Shown here piece by piece: positions 1-8,302 of a stretch of DNA of 44,410 nt. Source of the stretch: Cerina litoralis (GTDB taxonomy: Bacteria > Bacteroidota > Bacteroidia > Flavobacteriales > Flavobacteriaceae); assembly GCA_022008415.1 (NCBI GenBank), contig JAIRBC010000030.1, positions 1 through 44,410 on the forward strand, written 5' to 3'. Every line of letters begins with the position of its first letter. The first letter of the stretch is position 1. The notes under the pieces were generated by a model. The model worked only from the letters and a program-made list of their open reading frames with translations. It ran no database searches and was not told the origin of the DNA. Position numbers and translations under genes: made by a program.

Positions 1-33
1 TTTTTCCATCTTGTCTAATTCTTCCTGTGTCAT
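1..33 (-). CDS. 5' end of a gene running off the left edge
   Basis: On the minus strand an ATG at 33-31 opens a frame reading MTQEELDKMEK to the window edge. The bases before it are A-rich, as is usual before flavobacterial start codons. Eleven codons are too few to name a family. The frame could also be chance, so this is a tentative partial gene. Confidence 0.4.
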   Translation of the reverse strand, partial: MTQEELDKMEK

Positions 34-95
34 TTTTAATTTCTGTTTGAATGTTAATATAAGAATCATTCAGACAGAGTTCAAATTACACCCTC

Positions 96-206
96 TCAAA
101 ATCTTCCTTTATTTTCTCCTTTTTAATATTTTTAACCAAATATAAAGATCCAATAAAAAATCCAATGAACCTTCTATATCAACATTTGAATCCGATTAAA
201 CATGTC
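96..206 (+). repeat. Partial duplicate of the araC-type promoter and first codons
   Basis: This stretch aligns with 2091-2203, the promoter and first 14-15 codons of the intact AraC gene, with one 3-base gap and one single-base insertion. An ATG at 165 opens with MNLLYQHL and then NPI, as in the real gene (which has MNPI). It then shifts frame and similarity ends after about 206. It is therefore a dead 5' fragment of the regulator gene, about 2 kb upstream of its source and in the same orientation, with the metallophosphoesterase and the broken GNAT gene between the copies. Confidence 0.8.
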
Positions 207-327
207 GTAACCATACCTAAAAATGTACTATTGAGGAACGACAAACTAGTATAAGAATACCTGATTAAATGTGGTTTCAATAAGAATAAGGCTCAGGAAT
301 ATTGAGTGGCATGAGCTATAATGGTCT

Positions 328-1197
328 CTAAAAGCTTTTGCTAAATATGAATGGATATTCTAAACTAGTATCTACAGTAATTTGAAGAGGAATTGCCCCT
401 GCTTCCACTTGTACGCGCGTAATATTATGTTCATAGGACCATGGCTTATCAAGTAACCAAACATGTCCGTCTCCGTGTAGAAAAAGCACCGGCTTATTAA
501 AATTCTTAGCGGCAGGTAAAAATATATCCGTAAAAATCTTAAACTTGCTGGATTCTTCATCTATTAGAATATTGGCATGTGCAAAAACAACGACAGCTTC
601 TATCCGGTTTTTCTCTTTGACCAAAAGCTCCTGAATAAAATTACCATCATCAGTTAATCGTTGTTCCCATTCATTTTTGTCATGAACAAGACTGCCTACT
701 AAATTAATACCAATAAATAGAACTTTATTTTCAATCCAACTAAAATTTTCAATTCGTTCTTTTTGATAACTTACTGTGTAATCAAAGGACCAATTCTCAT
801 TAAAGTGTAAAAAATACTTCTTCCAAAGATGAAAAGCTTCGTCGGGGTCCTCACAATCGTTAAATTCATTATCACCTAAGATAATAAAGGTTGGAGTTTT
901 AAAATTCCGAAGTATGCTATCAACATCTTTATAAAGATATTCATTACAAGGTATATTGCCAGGTTTAATATCTCCTAAATGTATGATGAACTCTGACCTG
1001 CTCTTAGCGTTATGCTCCTTTATGTAGTCAATTAATTCTGTGCGTTTCACATCGCCGTAGGGAACATCTCCAATTGCACTGAAAACTACAGGAGATATGT
1101 TCTGCTGATTTGCGTTCTTGTTTTTGGTATCTAAACATGATATCACAATATAGAACAGTACACATAAAAGTCCGATTTGTTTAAATTTGAAATTCAT
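328..1197 (-). CDS. Metallophosphoesterase lipoprotein
   Basis: A 289-residue exported protein. The first 20 residues form a hydrophobic signal ending in VISC, with Cys21 as the probable lipidation site, so it should be membrane-anchored outside the cytoplasm. The body carries calcineurin-type metallophosphoesterase motifs in order: GDVPYGD (Asp44), HLGD (Asp76), LGDNEF (Asn110), FAHAN and HGDGHVW near the C terminus. These are the metal ligands of a two-metal phosphoesterase. The substrate cannot be told from sequence and could be a nucleotide, phospholipid or sugar phosphate. It stands alone on the minus strand between the two copies of the AraC 5' fragment. The start ATG fits the lipoprotein signal. 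Confidence is high for the fold and low for the reaction. Confidence 0.85.
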   Translation of the reverse strand: MNFKFKQIGLLCVLFYIVISCLDTKNKNANQQNISPVVFSAIGDVPYGDVKRTELIDYIKEHNAKSRSEFIIHLGDIKPGNIPCNEYLYKDVDSILRNFKTPTFIILGDNEFNDCEDPDEAFHLWKKYFLHFNENWSFDYTVSYQKERIENFSWIENKVLFIGINLVGSLVHDKNEWEQRLTDDGNFIQELLVKEKNRIEAVVVFAHANILIDEESSKFKIFTDIFLPAAKNFNKPVLFLHGDGHVWLLDKPWSYEHNITRVQVEAGAIPLQITVDTSLEYPFIFSKSF

Positions 1198-1432
1198 TTT
1201 AAATTAATAGATTAACATTTATAGTAAACCTGTTTCTACGTTTGATTTGAAAAACATAATATGTTATCCCGCTCCAGACACAACATTATAGGCAATTAGT
1301 TTGGCTGGCGAATATTTAATTTGAATTTAGTAAAACTTTAGTTTTTAACGAACAGTAAGGTTGATTTTCTTTTAGTTCACCTTAGCCAATTTTTTTGCAA
1401 ATATCTAAATAGGTATGAGCTTCCCATAAACT

Positions 1433-1980
1433 TTATCCAAATTTCGGGACCTAAAATTAAATACTGATTTTCTGACCTGTTATAGTATTTATTTGTTCTT
1501 AAATACATTCTTTTAAACTCTCGTTGCATTGTGAATCCAATCGAATGCAGCCAATGTATAACTTCTTCTTTGTCTACTAGTAGATCCATGACTATTGGGT
1601 ATTCTTTCAATTTTTCAAACGCAATATTAAGCAGGGTTTTAGTTGATTTTGTTGAATTGGCTATGAGGGGCTAAATTTGTATATAGGAGCTTCCATTTCT
1701 GGCAAAAACGCAACCTTTAAAATGATTATTTTCTTCCATTTGAATACATAATTCTTTCCGATAATTCAGTAAATACTTAAACGCCTTATATATTTATGTC
1801 AATTAGGTTACTGTCCACATCAATTAAGTTCGAGATATTATTATCTGATATTTCAGATATGTTGAATGCAACTTTGCTGGATTGAGGTTTGTCAATATAA
1901 TTTAACCTTTTCGCGACCGTCCTACATATTTCATACTCTTCAACAAAACCAAGTTTCCTATATATTGTTTTACCCAAAAA
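1433..1980 (-). pseudogene. Broken GNAT acetyltransferase (Acetyltransf_18-type C-terminal half)
   Basis: Read on the minus strand, pieces of one protein follow each other. GKTIYRKLGFVEEYE (about 1977-1930) is the end of a GNAT domain. A C-terminal second domain then runs through FKYLLNYRKE, GCVFARNGSSYIQI, KLKEYPIVMDLL and YLILGPE. The order and motifs fit GNAT proteins with a second C-terminal domain (Acetyltransf_18 type). At least three lesions are visible: a frameshift near 1790-1800, an in-frame TAG near 1670 (IQI stop PLIA), and one extra A near 1440. Removing that A restores the expected GPEFG ending and a stop at 1433-1435. The N-terminal half, with most of the acetyl-CoA site, is missing upstream of about 1980. 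Confidence 0.75.
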
Positions 1981-2090
1981 AGCCCTCGCTCAGGATCACG
2001 CCTATCAAGACAAACCAATTATCATTATGGGTGACTTAACCATTATTCTCGTTTATTTAGCAAATTGGTTAATGGAAAGGTAAAGTTTAG

Positions 2091-2203
2091 TCAAAATCTT
2101 CCTTTATTTTATCCTTTTTGTTATTTTTAACGTAATATAAAGTTCCAACAAAATACCCGATGAACCTTCTATATCAACATTTGATGAATCCGATTGACAT
2201 GTC
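2091..2203 (+). repeat. Source copy of the duplicated araC 5' region
   Basis: This is the intact partner of the fragment at 96-206. It contains the AT-rich upstream region, the start codon and the first codons of the AraC gene. Similarity begins abruptly at tcaaaatcttcc in both copies, which marks one edge of the duplication. Confidence 0.8.
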
Positions 2204-3092
2204 ATTTAATATATTACATGTCAAGCTTCCTTATTTTGTGGTACCCTGGCACTTCCATCCAGAGGTTGAGATAATGTATGTTATCAAGGGAGAGGGGACC
2301 AGGTTTGTTGGAGATAATATAGAGAATTTCTCGGCGGGCGACTTCGTTATTGTTGGATCGAATACCCCACATGTGTGGCGAAATAATGAGAAACACTACA
2401 AGAATAAAGATTTAAATGCAGAATGTCTTGTTCTTTTTTTCAAAGAGGAAACTTTCGGTGAGTACTTTTTATCAATTCCTGAAATGTCAAATATCAAAAG
2501 AATGCTGGTTGATGCCAAGCGAGGTATTAAATTCTCGGATAAGAACTCTTCTAAATTAAAGGAGCTAATGATCAGAGCCAGCAAGGAAAAAGGAATAAAT
2601 CGGATGCTTATAATCCTTGGTTTACTCCAAGAAATGACGAATTATCAGAACTCCGACTTACTTTGTAGTATTGGTTATAACCCGGACATTAAGTATGAAG
2701 ATTATGACAGATTGAACAAATGTATCGAATACATTATGGTAAATTTCGAAAAGAAAATTAAATTAAAGGAAGTCGCAGATGTCGTTTGTATGACCCCTAA
2801 TTCATTTTGTAGGTATTTTAAAAAAAGAACTGCCAAGACTTTTTCTAGATTTTTGACCGAATTAAGAATTGGAAAAGCATGTCAGCTTTTGATTGATACA
2901 GACGAAAAAATAATTGAAATTGCATTTGAAAGCGGTTTTAACAGTCTTTCGAACTTTAATGATCAGTTCTTAAAAGTTAAAAAAATAGGTCCTCGGGAAT
3001 ATCGAAGCAGAAACCATATAAATGACAATCTTAATCAAATCGACGAATCATATGTCCACCTTGCGGCTCCAGAAAAAAAATCTTATACATAG
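2160..3092 (+). CDS. AraC-family transcriptional regulator with cupin sensor
   Basis: A 310-residue cytoplasmic DNA-binding protein. Residues about 1-95 form a cupin-like sensor: WHFHPEVEIMYVIKGEG, then FSAGDFVIVGSNTPHVW. Residues about 185-290 are the two helix-turn-helix units of AraC proteins: IKLKEVADVVCMTPNSFCRYFKKRT, then IIEIAFESGFNSLSNFNDQFLKV followed by PREYR. Such regulators usually sense a sugar or related metabolite through the cupin and activate nearby transport or catabolic genes. The nearest downstream gene is SusC, 2 kb away, and that one carries a LacI-type site, so the target is uncertain. The duplicated 5' fragment at 96-206 confirms that the start region has been copied. 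The codons are very AT-rich (14 G+C in 60 bases at 2701-2760). Confidence 0.9.
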   Translation: MNLLYQHLMNPIDMSFNILHVKLPYFVVPWHFHPEVEIMYVIKGEGTRFVGDNIENFSAGDFVIVGSNTPHVWRNNEKHYKNKDLNAECLVLFFKEETFGEYFLSIPEMSNIKRMLVDAKRGIKFSDKNSSKLKELMIRASKEKGINRMLIILGLLQEMTNYQNSDLLCSIGYNPDIKYEDYDRLNKCIEYIMVNFEKKIKLKEVADVVCMTPNSFCRYFKKRTAKTFSRFLTELRIGKACQLLIDTDEKIIEIAFESGFNSLSNFNDQFLKVKKIGPREYRSRNHINDNLNQIDESYVHLAAPEKKSYT

Positions 3093-4093
3093 TTTGATAG
3101 TAAGTACCTAACTTCTTGACGGTTGGGCTTGTTATAAAGTGAGGAGTCATGTACTTAGTGCTTTTTCAACATGTTTATTTTTCTTATAAAGGGATGTAGA
3201 TAAAGACATAAGATTTAATAGGCAAAAGTGCTATTAAATAGGTTTTCTCTTAATGCGTGGGGAGGTGCCAAAGGCTGAAGGGTTTCTTCGCGATGTTACA
3301 AGTTCACAAAATATTTTTAACCCTCAAATAGCGGACTAGAATTCCGAATTAAAGGTATGTGAGTAGCTACTGACTGCAATTATATTAATAGTAATCCAGC
3401 TTTGAAATTCTAAAAAACTCCTCAAAGTTCATCTATTATATTAGGATGTGTTAGAATACCATGTCTTTTAATTTGGAGTAATAATTTTAAATATTTATAG
3501 GTCGGGGCCTGCTGATTTCTTTTCTGACCATTATACTGCCACTCTCTTAATTTTGGGAATATTCATTATTTTGTTTTTATTTCGCGCCAAAGAGTGGGAG
3601 ACGTTATTCCTATTATGTGACCATTTATGGAGATTGATTCTTGTTATAAAAGTTTTTGACTCCATTATATTCTTCTTGTATAAAAACATCTTAGTTTTAG
3701 TCGTAACGTACAATAGCTCAACTTTACCTTAAATTTGAACTCAGCAATCTAAATTACTTGGGTATAAGTGCTTTTTCTAGAATTACGTTATTGGGCTCCT
3801 AATGAAGAATACTAATGTTTGAAAAATTGGATTCTGAACTCCACTGAATCATCCATTTTGAGTCTTAGTGACATTAAGCACTACTCATATGAAAAATAAA
3901 AGTGAAGTAATGTTTGGTCGAACACACTTTTATGGTTATGTCCAAAACCATGTGGATTATCATTTAAGAAATTATTAGTAGGCAAACTTTCGTTTGGGAG
4001 AAAACTGTGCGCATTGAACACTGTCAACTTGGTAATTTATATCTTATGAGAGCCTACTTTATTTACTAATTTCAAAAAGTGTTAAGGACATTA

Positions 4094-4159
4094 GGGTAAC
4101 TTACCGGGAGTATTTGAAGAAATTACGTAAGATTGGGGTAGATTTTTTATTGAGATTTG
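4094..4159 (+). repeat. 66-bp interspersed repeat, copy A
   Basis: The copy starts gggtaacttac and ends gagatttg. It aligns without gaps to 14771-14836 at 57 of 66 positions by my count. The mismatches show no third-codon-position pattern, so I do not call it coding. Both copies sit in gene-free DNA in the same orientation. Confidence 0.75.
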
Positions 4160-4181
4160 TTAAAGATTATATTCTTGGTAA

Positions 4182-4352
4182 GCTATCGATTTAAAATACT
4201 GGAATTCTAGTCCGAAAATAATATTTAATAGGAGAGTACTCAGGTGGATAACCAAAAAAGATTTTTATGAAACCGTAAAGTTCTATAATGACATAGTGAC
4301 CTTATTAAGAAAAGGGTTTAAATTCAAAATATCTTTAATGTTCATAGATTAT
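4182..4352 (+). pseudogene. Possible worn coding fragment, family not recognised
   Basis: A 56-codon stretch without stop reads with protein-like composition (for example FNRRVLRWITKKDFYETVKF) before TAG at 4350-4352. No convincing start codon or upstream continuation exists, and I cannot name a family. It may be debris of a lost gene or a chance open frame. Confidence 0.25.
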
Positions 4353-4765
4353 TATTAGTGGAAAAGGTGATTAAGATGATTTTTTGAAATTGGCTTAATT
4401 GGGATGAAATGGATAAATAATTACAAACAAAGGTAGCAGATGTTTTAATATTTCTACAAAATGATCAAGCTTGAAGAAATTTCGCCAACACAATAATCTT
4501 TTTCTATATCTCAGCAATTCGTAGGTATTCGATATCTTGGGGATAAATAGCAAACAATTTAGAATTTGATATCAATAGTTTGACGATAACGGGAGAAAAT
4601 GCAAAGTAAGATTCATATTTAGATTTTGAATAAAACATTGGATTTTAGTTTTAAGAGAATTTGGTAAAGTATTAAAAATGGATATACTTGTATTTAAATT
4701 GTTACGTTTCTTAACTGATTAATTAGTGATTTGTAACAAGGTTTTCTCTTTTTTTTTATTGTAGA

Positions 4766-4782
4766 TTAAACGTTTAACTTTG
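4766..4782 (+). promoter_or_regulatory. LacI-type operator overlapping a -7 box upstream of SusC
   Basis: TTAAACGTTTAA at 4766-4777 is a perfect 12-bp palindrome with the central CG typical of LacI-family operators. Its right half runs into TAACTTTG (4775-4782), a full match to the Bacteroidota -7 consensus TAnnTTTG. Only a T-rich tract is found where a -33 TTTG would sit (about 4751-4754). A repressor bound here would cover the -7 box. SusC starts about 370 bases downstream, leaving a long leader. The same palindrome lies beside the LacI gene's neighbouring operon and at about 34.7 kb. Confidence 0.65.
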
Positions 4783-4829
4783 GCTAATTTATTTTGAAAT
4801 TTTCGATGTAATGTGGAGCCATTGCGTAT

Positions 4830-4946
4830 ATGGATTTTAACTTTTCGCAAACAGGGATGATCAAGGATGTAAACAGCAGTTTTCGTTTATTGGTACAAGG
4901 ACACAATAAAAAGTTGTTGGTAGGCGAATCCCTTAAAAACAAATAA
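4830..4946 (+). CDS. Small ORF in the SusC leader
   Basis: The ATG at 4830 opens 38 codons to TAA at 4944-4946, reading MDFNFSQTGMIKDV and onward to LVGESLKNK. It lies inside the long transcribed leader predicted between the -7 box at 4775-4782 and SusC at 5155. It has no signal peptide. The C-terminal part has a globular composition, so it may be a tail fragment of a lost gene and not a leader peptide. I do not recognise it. Confidence 0.25.
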   Translation: MDFNFSQTGMIKDVNSSFRLLVQGHNKKLLVGESLKNK

Positions 4947-5154
4947 ATTTAAAACCCTATATGCTGGCGGGGTAAATAGAGCTAGCGAAAATCAAATCAC
5001 ATATAAAAATGAATTTAATTAAGGCTGAAACCGATTCTAGGTTCACTAATCCAATTGACTTAATACGTAGGGCCTAAATAAATTTCAAATTAAACATTTA
5101 TTAAAAGCAACAGCTTGTAGGCTTATGAAATTAACCCAGTACTAATTTAAAGAA

Positions 5155-8100
5155 ATGATTATGAAAAGACTATTTAACCAATGTTATCGAAATCCATTAC
5201 GTTTTCGATTTAGTTATGCTATTATTCTTGCCATTTGCCTTATTTTGGGCTTCTCGGCAAGTTTGACAGCAAGTTCAGGGCATTCTGACACAGGATTATC
5301 AACCTCAGAAAAATTTTCAATTCAAAATATCGTTACAGGGACGGTTACGGACAAAGCAGGACAATCTCTGCCCGGAGCCAGTATTTTAGAGAAAGGTACG
5401 ACCAATGGTGTAGTAGCCGACTTTAACGGTAATTTTTCAATTTCCATAAGTAGCTCTGATGCAATTCTAGTTGTTTCCTATGTGGGATTTGCCGAACAGG
5501 AAATTGCAGTTAACGGGAAATCCTATATTTCTATTATTCTTGAAGAAAGTGCAGAGAGTTTGGATGAGGTAGTGCTTATAGGATATGGATCCGTCAGTAA
5601 ATCAGAATTGACAGGTTCGGCACAAACGATAACTTCAGCTGATTTTCAAACAGGCAGTATCACTTCCCCGGAACAATCCATTTCTGGTAAGGTTGCTGGG
5701 GTGTCCATAACCCCAAATAGTGGTCAGCCTGGAACTGGGAGTAAGATACGAATACGTGGTGGTGCTTCCATCAATGCCAGCAATAATCCATTAATTGTAA
5801 TTGATGGTGTCCCCCAACGGAGTGAGAATTCCTTTGTGGGCGGTGTTACATATTTAGGTGATGCACCTATAGATTTCAATAATCAAGATCCATTGAGCTT
5901 AATTAACCCCAACGATATAGAATCGTTCACCATTCTAAAGGATGCAGCATCGACAGCAATCTATGGTTCACGGGCATCTAATGGTGTTATTTTAATTACA
6001 ACAAAGAAGGGAGTTAAAGGTAAGCCAAAGTTCAGTTTTTCATCAAAAATGGCTTTTATTTCGACAGCTAATAGATACAACGTACTTTCCACGGATGAGT
6101 TTAGAGGCTATGTAAACGGATATCCCGATATGACCACGGGTTCAGGTGAAACATATGTTTCATTACTTGGAAATGCCGATACTGATTGGCAAGATCAGAT
6201 TTTCCACACAGGTGTTACATTGGACAATAACTTCAATGCTTCCGGCTCTCTCGGAAAACTCCAGTATAGGGCGTCCTTAGGATATTTGAACCAACAAAGT
6301 GTTCTGAAAACAGATAACCTAAAGAGATATTCCGGAGCTTTGAATTTAGGGACCCTTCTCTTTAACGATCATCTTAAAATTGATATGGGCTTGAAGAGGA
6401 TTTCAACGGATAATCAGTTAGCCAATACACTCGCAATCTCATCTGCAATTTATTTTGATCCAACACAGCCTGTAACAAAGGAAAACGGCGAATATTGGGA
6501 ATGGGACACCCGAACTCCCGAATCTACTTGGAATACATTTCAGCCAAGAAATCCCGTTGGTCTATTGGAGCAATATAATAACCAAGCGGATATTAAAAGG
6601 ACATTAGCCAACCTACAAATGGATTATAAATTTCATTTTCTGCCAGAACTTAGGGCCAATCTTAATTTAGGAATTGATAATTCTAATACAGAAGGTAATG
6701 TTTTTGTACCTGAGGAGGCTTCTAGTAACCGTTTAACCCAGGGTTTAGACCAGGAATATCAAACTGAATTTACAAACAGTGTGGCTGAATTTTATTTGGA
6801 CTATAACAAAGATCTTCAAAATCTGAATAGCAAGATCGACGCTACGTTAGGTTATGGGTTTTATGATTTTAAAAACACCAATTATTTCTTTCCTAGGTAT
6901 AATGCCGTAGGTGAGATAATACCGGGTACAGAACCAGTATTTGATTTTGATAATCAGGAGAATTCCCTACTCTCCTATTATGGAAGGTTTATCTATACCT
7001 ATAATTCAAGGTATATTGTTTCCGGGACTTTGAGACGCGATTCATCATCAAGATTTTCAGAACAAAATAGAACAGGGTATTTTCCTTCTATTGCTGCCAC
7101 TTGGAGGATTAATCAAGAAAATTTTTTGAAAAATTCCAATACGCTGTCTGATTTAAAGCTGAGATTGAGTTACGGCCAAACAGGTAATCAGGATGGAATT
7201 CCAAACTATGGGTATTTAAAAACTATGCTAAAGGGGACAAATGGTGTAAAAATACAAATGGGAGATGAATTCGTAAATTTCTATGCGACAAGACCATTCA
7301 ATCTTGATTTGAAATGGGAAAGAACCGAAACCTATAATTTAGGTTTTGATTATGGCTTCTTCAAGAATCGACTGAATGGTAGTCTTGACGTTTACCTCAA
7401 AAAGACAAGCGATTTGTTAAACGTGATTCCTATTCCATCAGGCACAAATTTTGCACCGACATTACTTAGCAATGTCGGAAATCTCGAAAATAGGGGAGTG
7501 GAGTTTTCGATTAACGCAATACCGATTGAAACCGGAGATTCAAGACTGGACATGAATTTTAATATCACCTATAATACCAATGAAATAACAAAGCTGACAG
7601 CAAGTAATGACCCAAGTTTTATTGGGAATATTGTTGTAGACCACAATAATGCGTTGGTGCAAATCAATTCAGTGGGGTATCCTATTAATTCGTTTTTTGT
7701 GTTTAAGCAAAAGTATGATCAAGACAATAAACCCATATTTGATGAATTCGAGGATTTGAACAATGATGGAAAAATAAGCGAGCTTGACAGGTATCATTCC
7801 AAGTCGCCAGATCCGATTGTATTCCTTGGGTTTTCTACAACATATTCTTGGAAAAAATTCAGTCTTGGGACCGTGTTGAGAGCTAATCTGGGGAATTATG
7901 TTTTTAATCAATTTAGGGCTAATAGTCTCAAATCAAGGGTGTTCAATGCGAGTGGGTTTCTTGCCAATGTCGGCACGGAAATTTTGCAGAACGATTTTCC
8001 CACATATAGTACGAATCAAGTGCTGTCTGACTTATATCTAGAGAATGCATCTTTTTTAAAAATGGATAATCTGTTTTTTAGTTATGATGTAGGGACATTA

Positions 8101-8292
8101 TTTGGCAATAGAACCAACTTATTGTTAAACGCAAATGTTCAGAACGTATTTGTTATAACTGGCTTTGATGGAGTTGACCCTGAATTAGCCTCTGGTATTT
8201 ATAACAACGGCTTTTTTTTCGGTAAACCTACATCTAATATGTCTTATCCGTTTTCTAGAATCTTTAATTTAGGTGTAACATTAAATTTTTAA
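5155..8292 (+). CDS. SusC-family TonB-dependent outer-membrane transporter
   Basis: A 1045-residue receptor that imports oligomers across the outer membrane, powered by TonB. A signal segment (about 13-42) precedes a carboxypeptidase-regulatory-like beta domain (about 58-135: GTVTDKAGQSLPGASI, FNGNFSI, SYVGFAEQEI). The linker DEVVLIGYGSVSKSELTGS follows, then the plug with SGKVAGVSI, IRIRGGASIN, PLIVIDGVP, DAASTAIYGSRASNGVILITTKKG, and a beta-barrel ending LGVTLNF. Length is normal for SusC. It is followed 10 bases later by its SusD partner. A LacI-type operator/-7 box lies about 370 bases upstream, identical to the site before the FucI-type operon, so the cargo may be the same D-arabinose-containing glycan. 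A start at 5161 is equally possible. Cargo assignment is inference. Confidence 0.95.
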   Translation: MIMKRLFNQCYRNPLRFRFSYAIILAICLILGFSASLTASSGHSDTGLSTSEKFSIQNIVTGTVTDKAGQSLPGASILEKGTTNGVVADFNGNFSISISSSDAILVVSYVGFAEQEIAVNGKSYISIILEESAESLDEVVLIGYGSVSKSELTGSAQTITSADFQTGSITSPEQSISGKVAGVSITPNSGQPGTGSKIRIRGGASINASNNPLIVIDGVPQRSENSFVGGVTYLGDAPIDFNNQDPLSLINPNDIESFTILKDAASTAIYGSRASNGVILITTKKGVKGKPKFSFSSKMAFISTANRYNVLSTDEFRGYVNGYPDMTTGSGETYVSLLGNADTDWQDQIFHTGVTLDNNFNASGSLGKLQYRASLGYLNQQSVLKTDNLKRYSGALNLGTLLFNDHLKIDMGLKRISTDNQLANTLAISSAIYFDPTQPVTKENGEYWEWDTRTPESTWNTFQPRNPVGLLEQYNNQADIKRTLANLQMDYKFHFLPELRANLNLGIDNSNTEGNVFVPEEASSNRLTQGLDQEYQTEFTNSVAEFYLDYNKDLQNLNSKIDATLGYGFYDFKNTNYFFPRYNAVGEIIPGTEPVFDFDNQENSLLSYYGRFIYTYNSRYIVSGTLRRDSSSRFSEQNRTGYFPSIAATWRINQENFLKNSNTLSDLKLRLSYGQTGNQDGIPNYGYLKTMLKGTNGVKIQMGDEFVNFYATRPFNLDLKWERTETYNLGFDYGFFKNRLNGSLDVYLKKTSDLLNVIPIPSGTNFAPTLLSNVGNLENRGVEFSINAIPIETGDSRLDMNFNITYNTNEITKLTASNDPSFIGNIVVDHNNALVQINSVGYPINSFFVFKQKYDQDNKPIFDEFEDLNNDGKISELDRYHSKSPDPIVFLGFSTTYSWKKFSLGTVLRANLGNYVFNQFRANSLKSRVFNASGFLANVGTEILQNDFPTYSTNQVLSDLYLENASFLKMDNLFFSYDVGTLFGNRTNLLLNANVQNVFVITGFDGVDPELASGIYNNGFFFGKPTSNMSYPFSRIFNLGVTLNF

Positions 8293-8302
8293 ATCTTTAA
8301 TT

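Larger units (their letters stand above)
3093..5154 (+). other. Two-kilobase gene-poor spacer with decayed DNA
   Basis: No intact gene of normal size is visible on either strand over 2062 bases. The stretch contains a 14-bp inverted repeat (3332-3345 and 4201-4214), one copy of a 66-bp repeat (4094-4159), an open stretch that looks like worn coding DNA (4182-4352), a LacI-type operator with a -7 box (4766-4782) and a 38-codon reading frame (4830-4946). The overall look is of genes lost and eroded between the AraC gene and the SusC/D operon. Confidence 0.7.
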
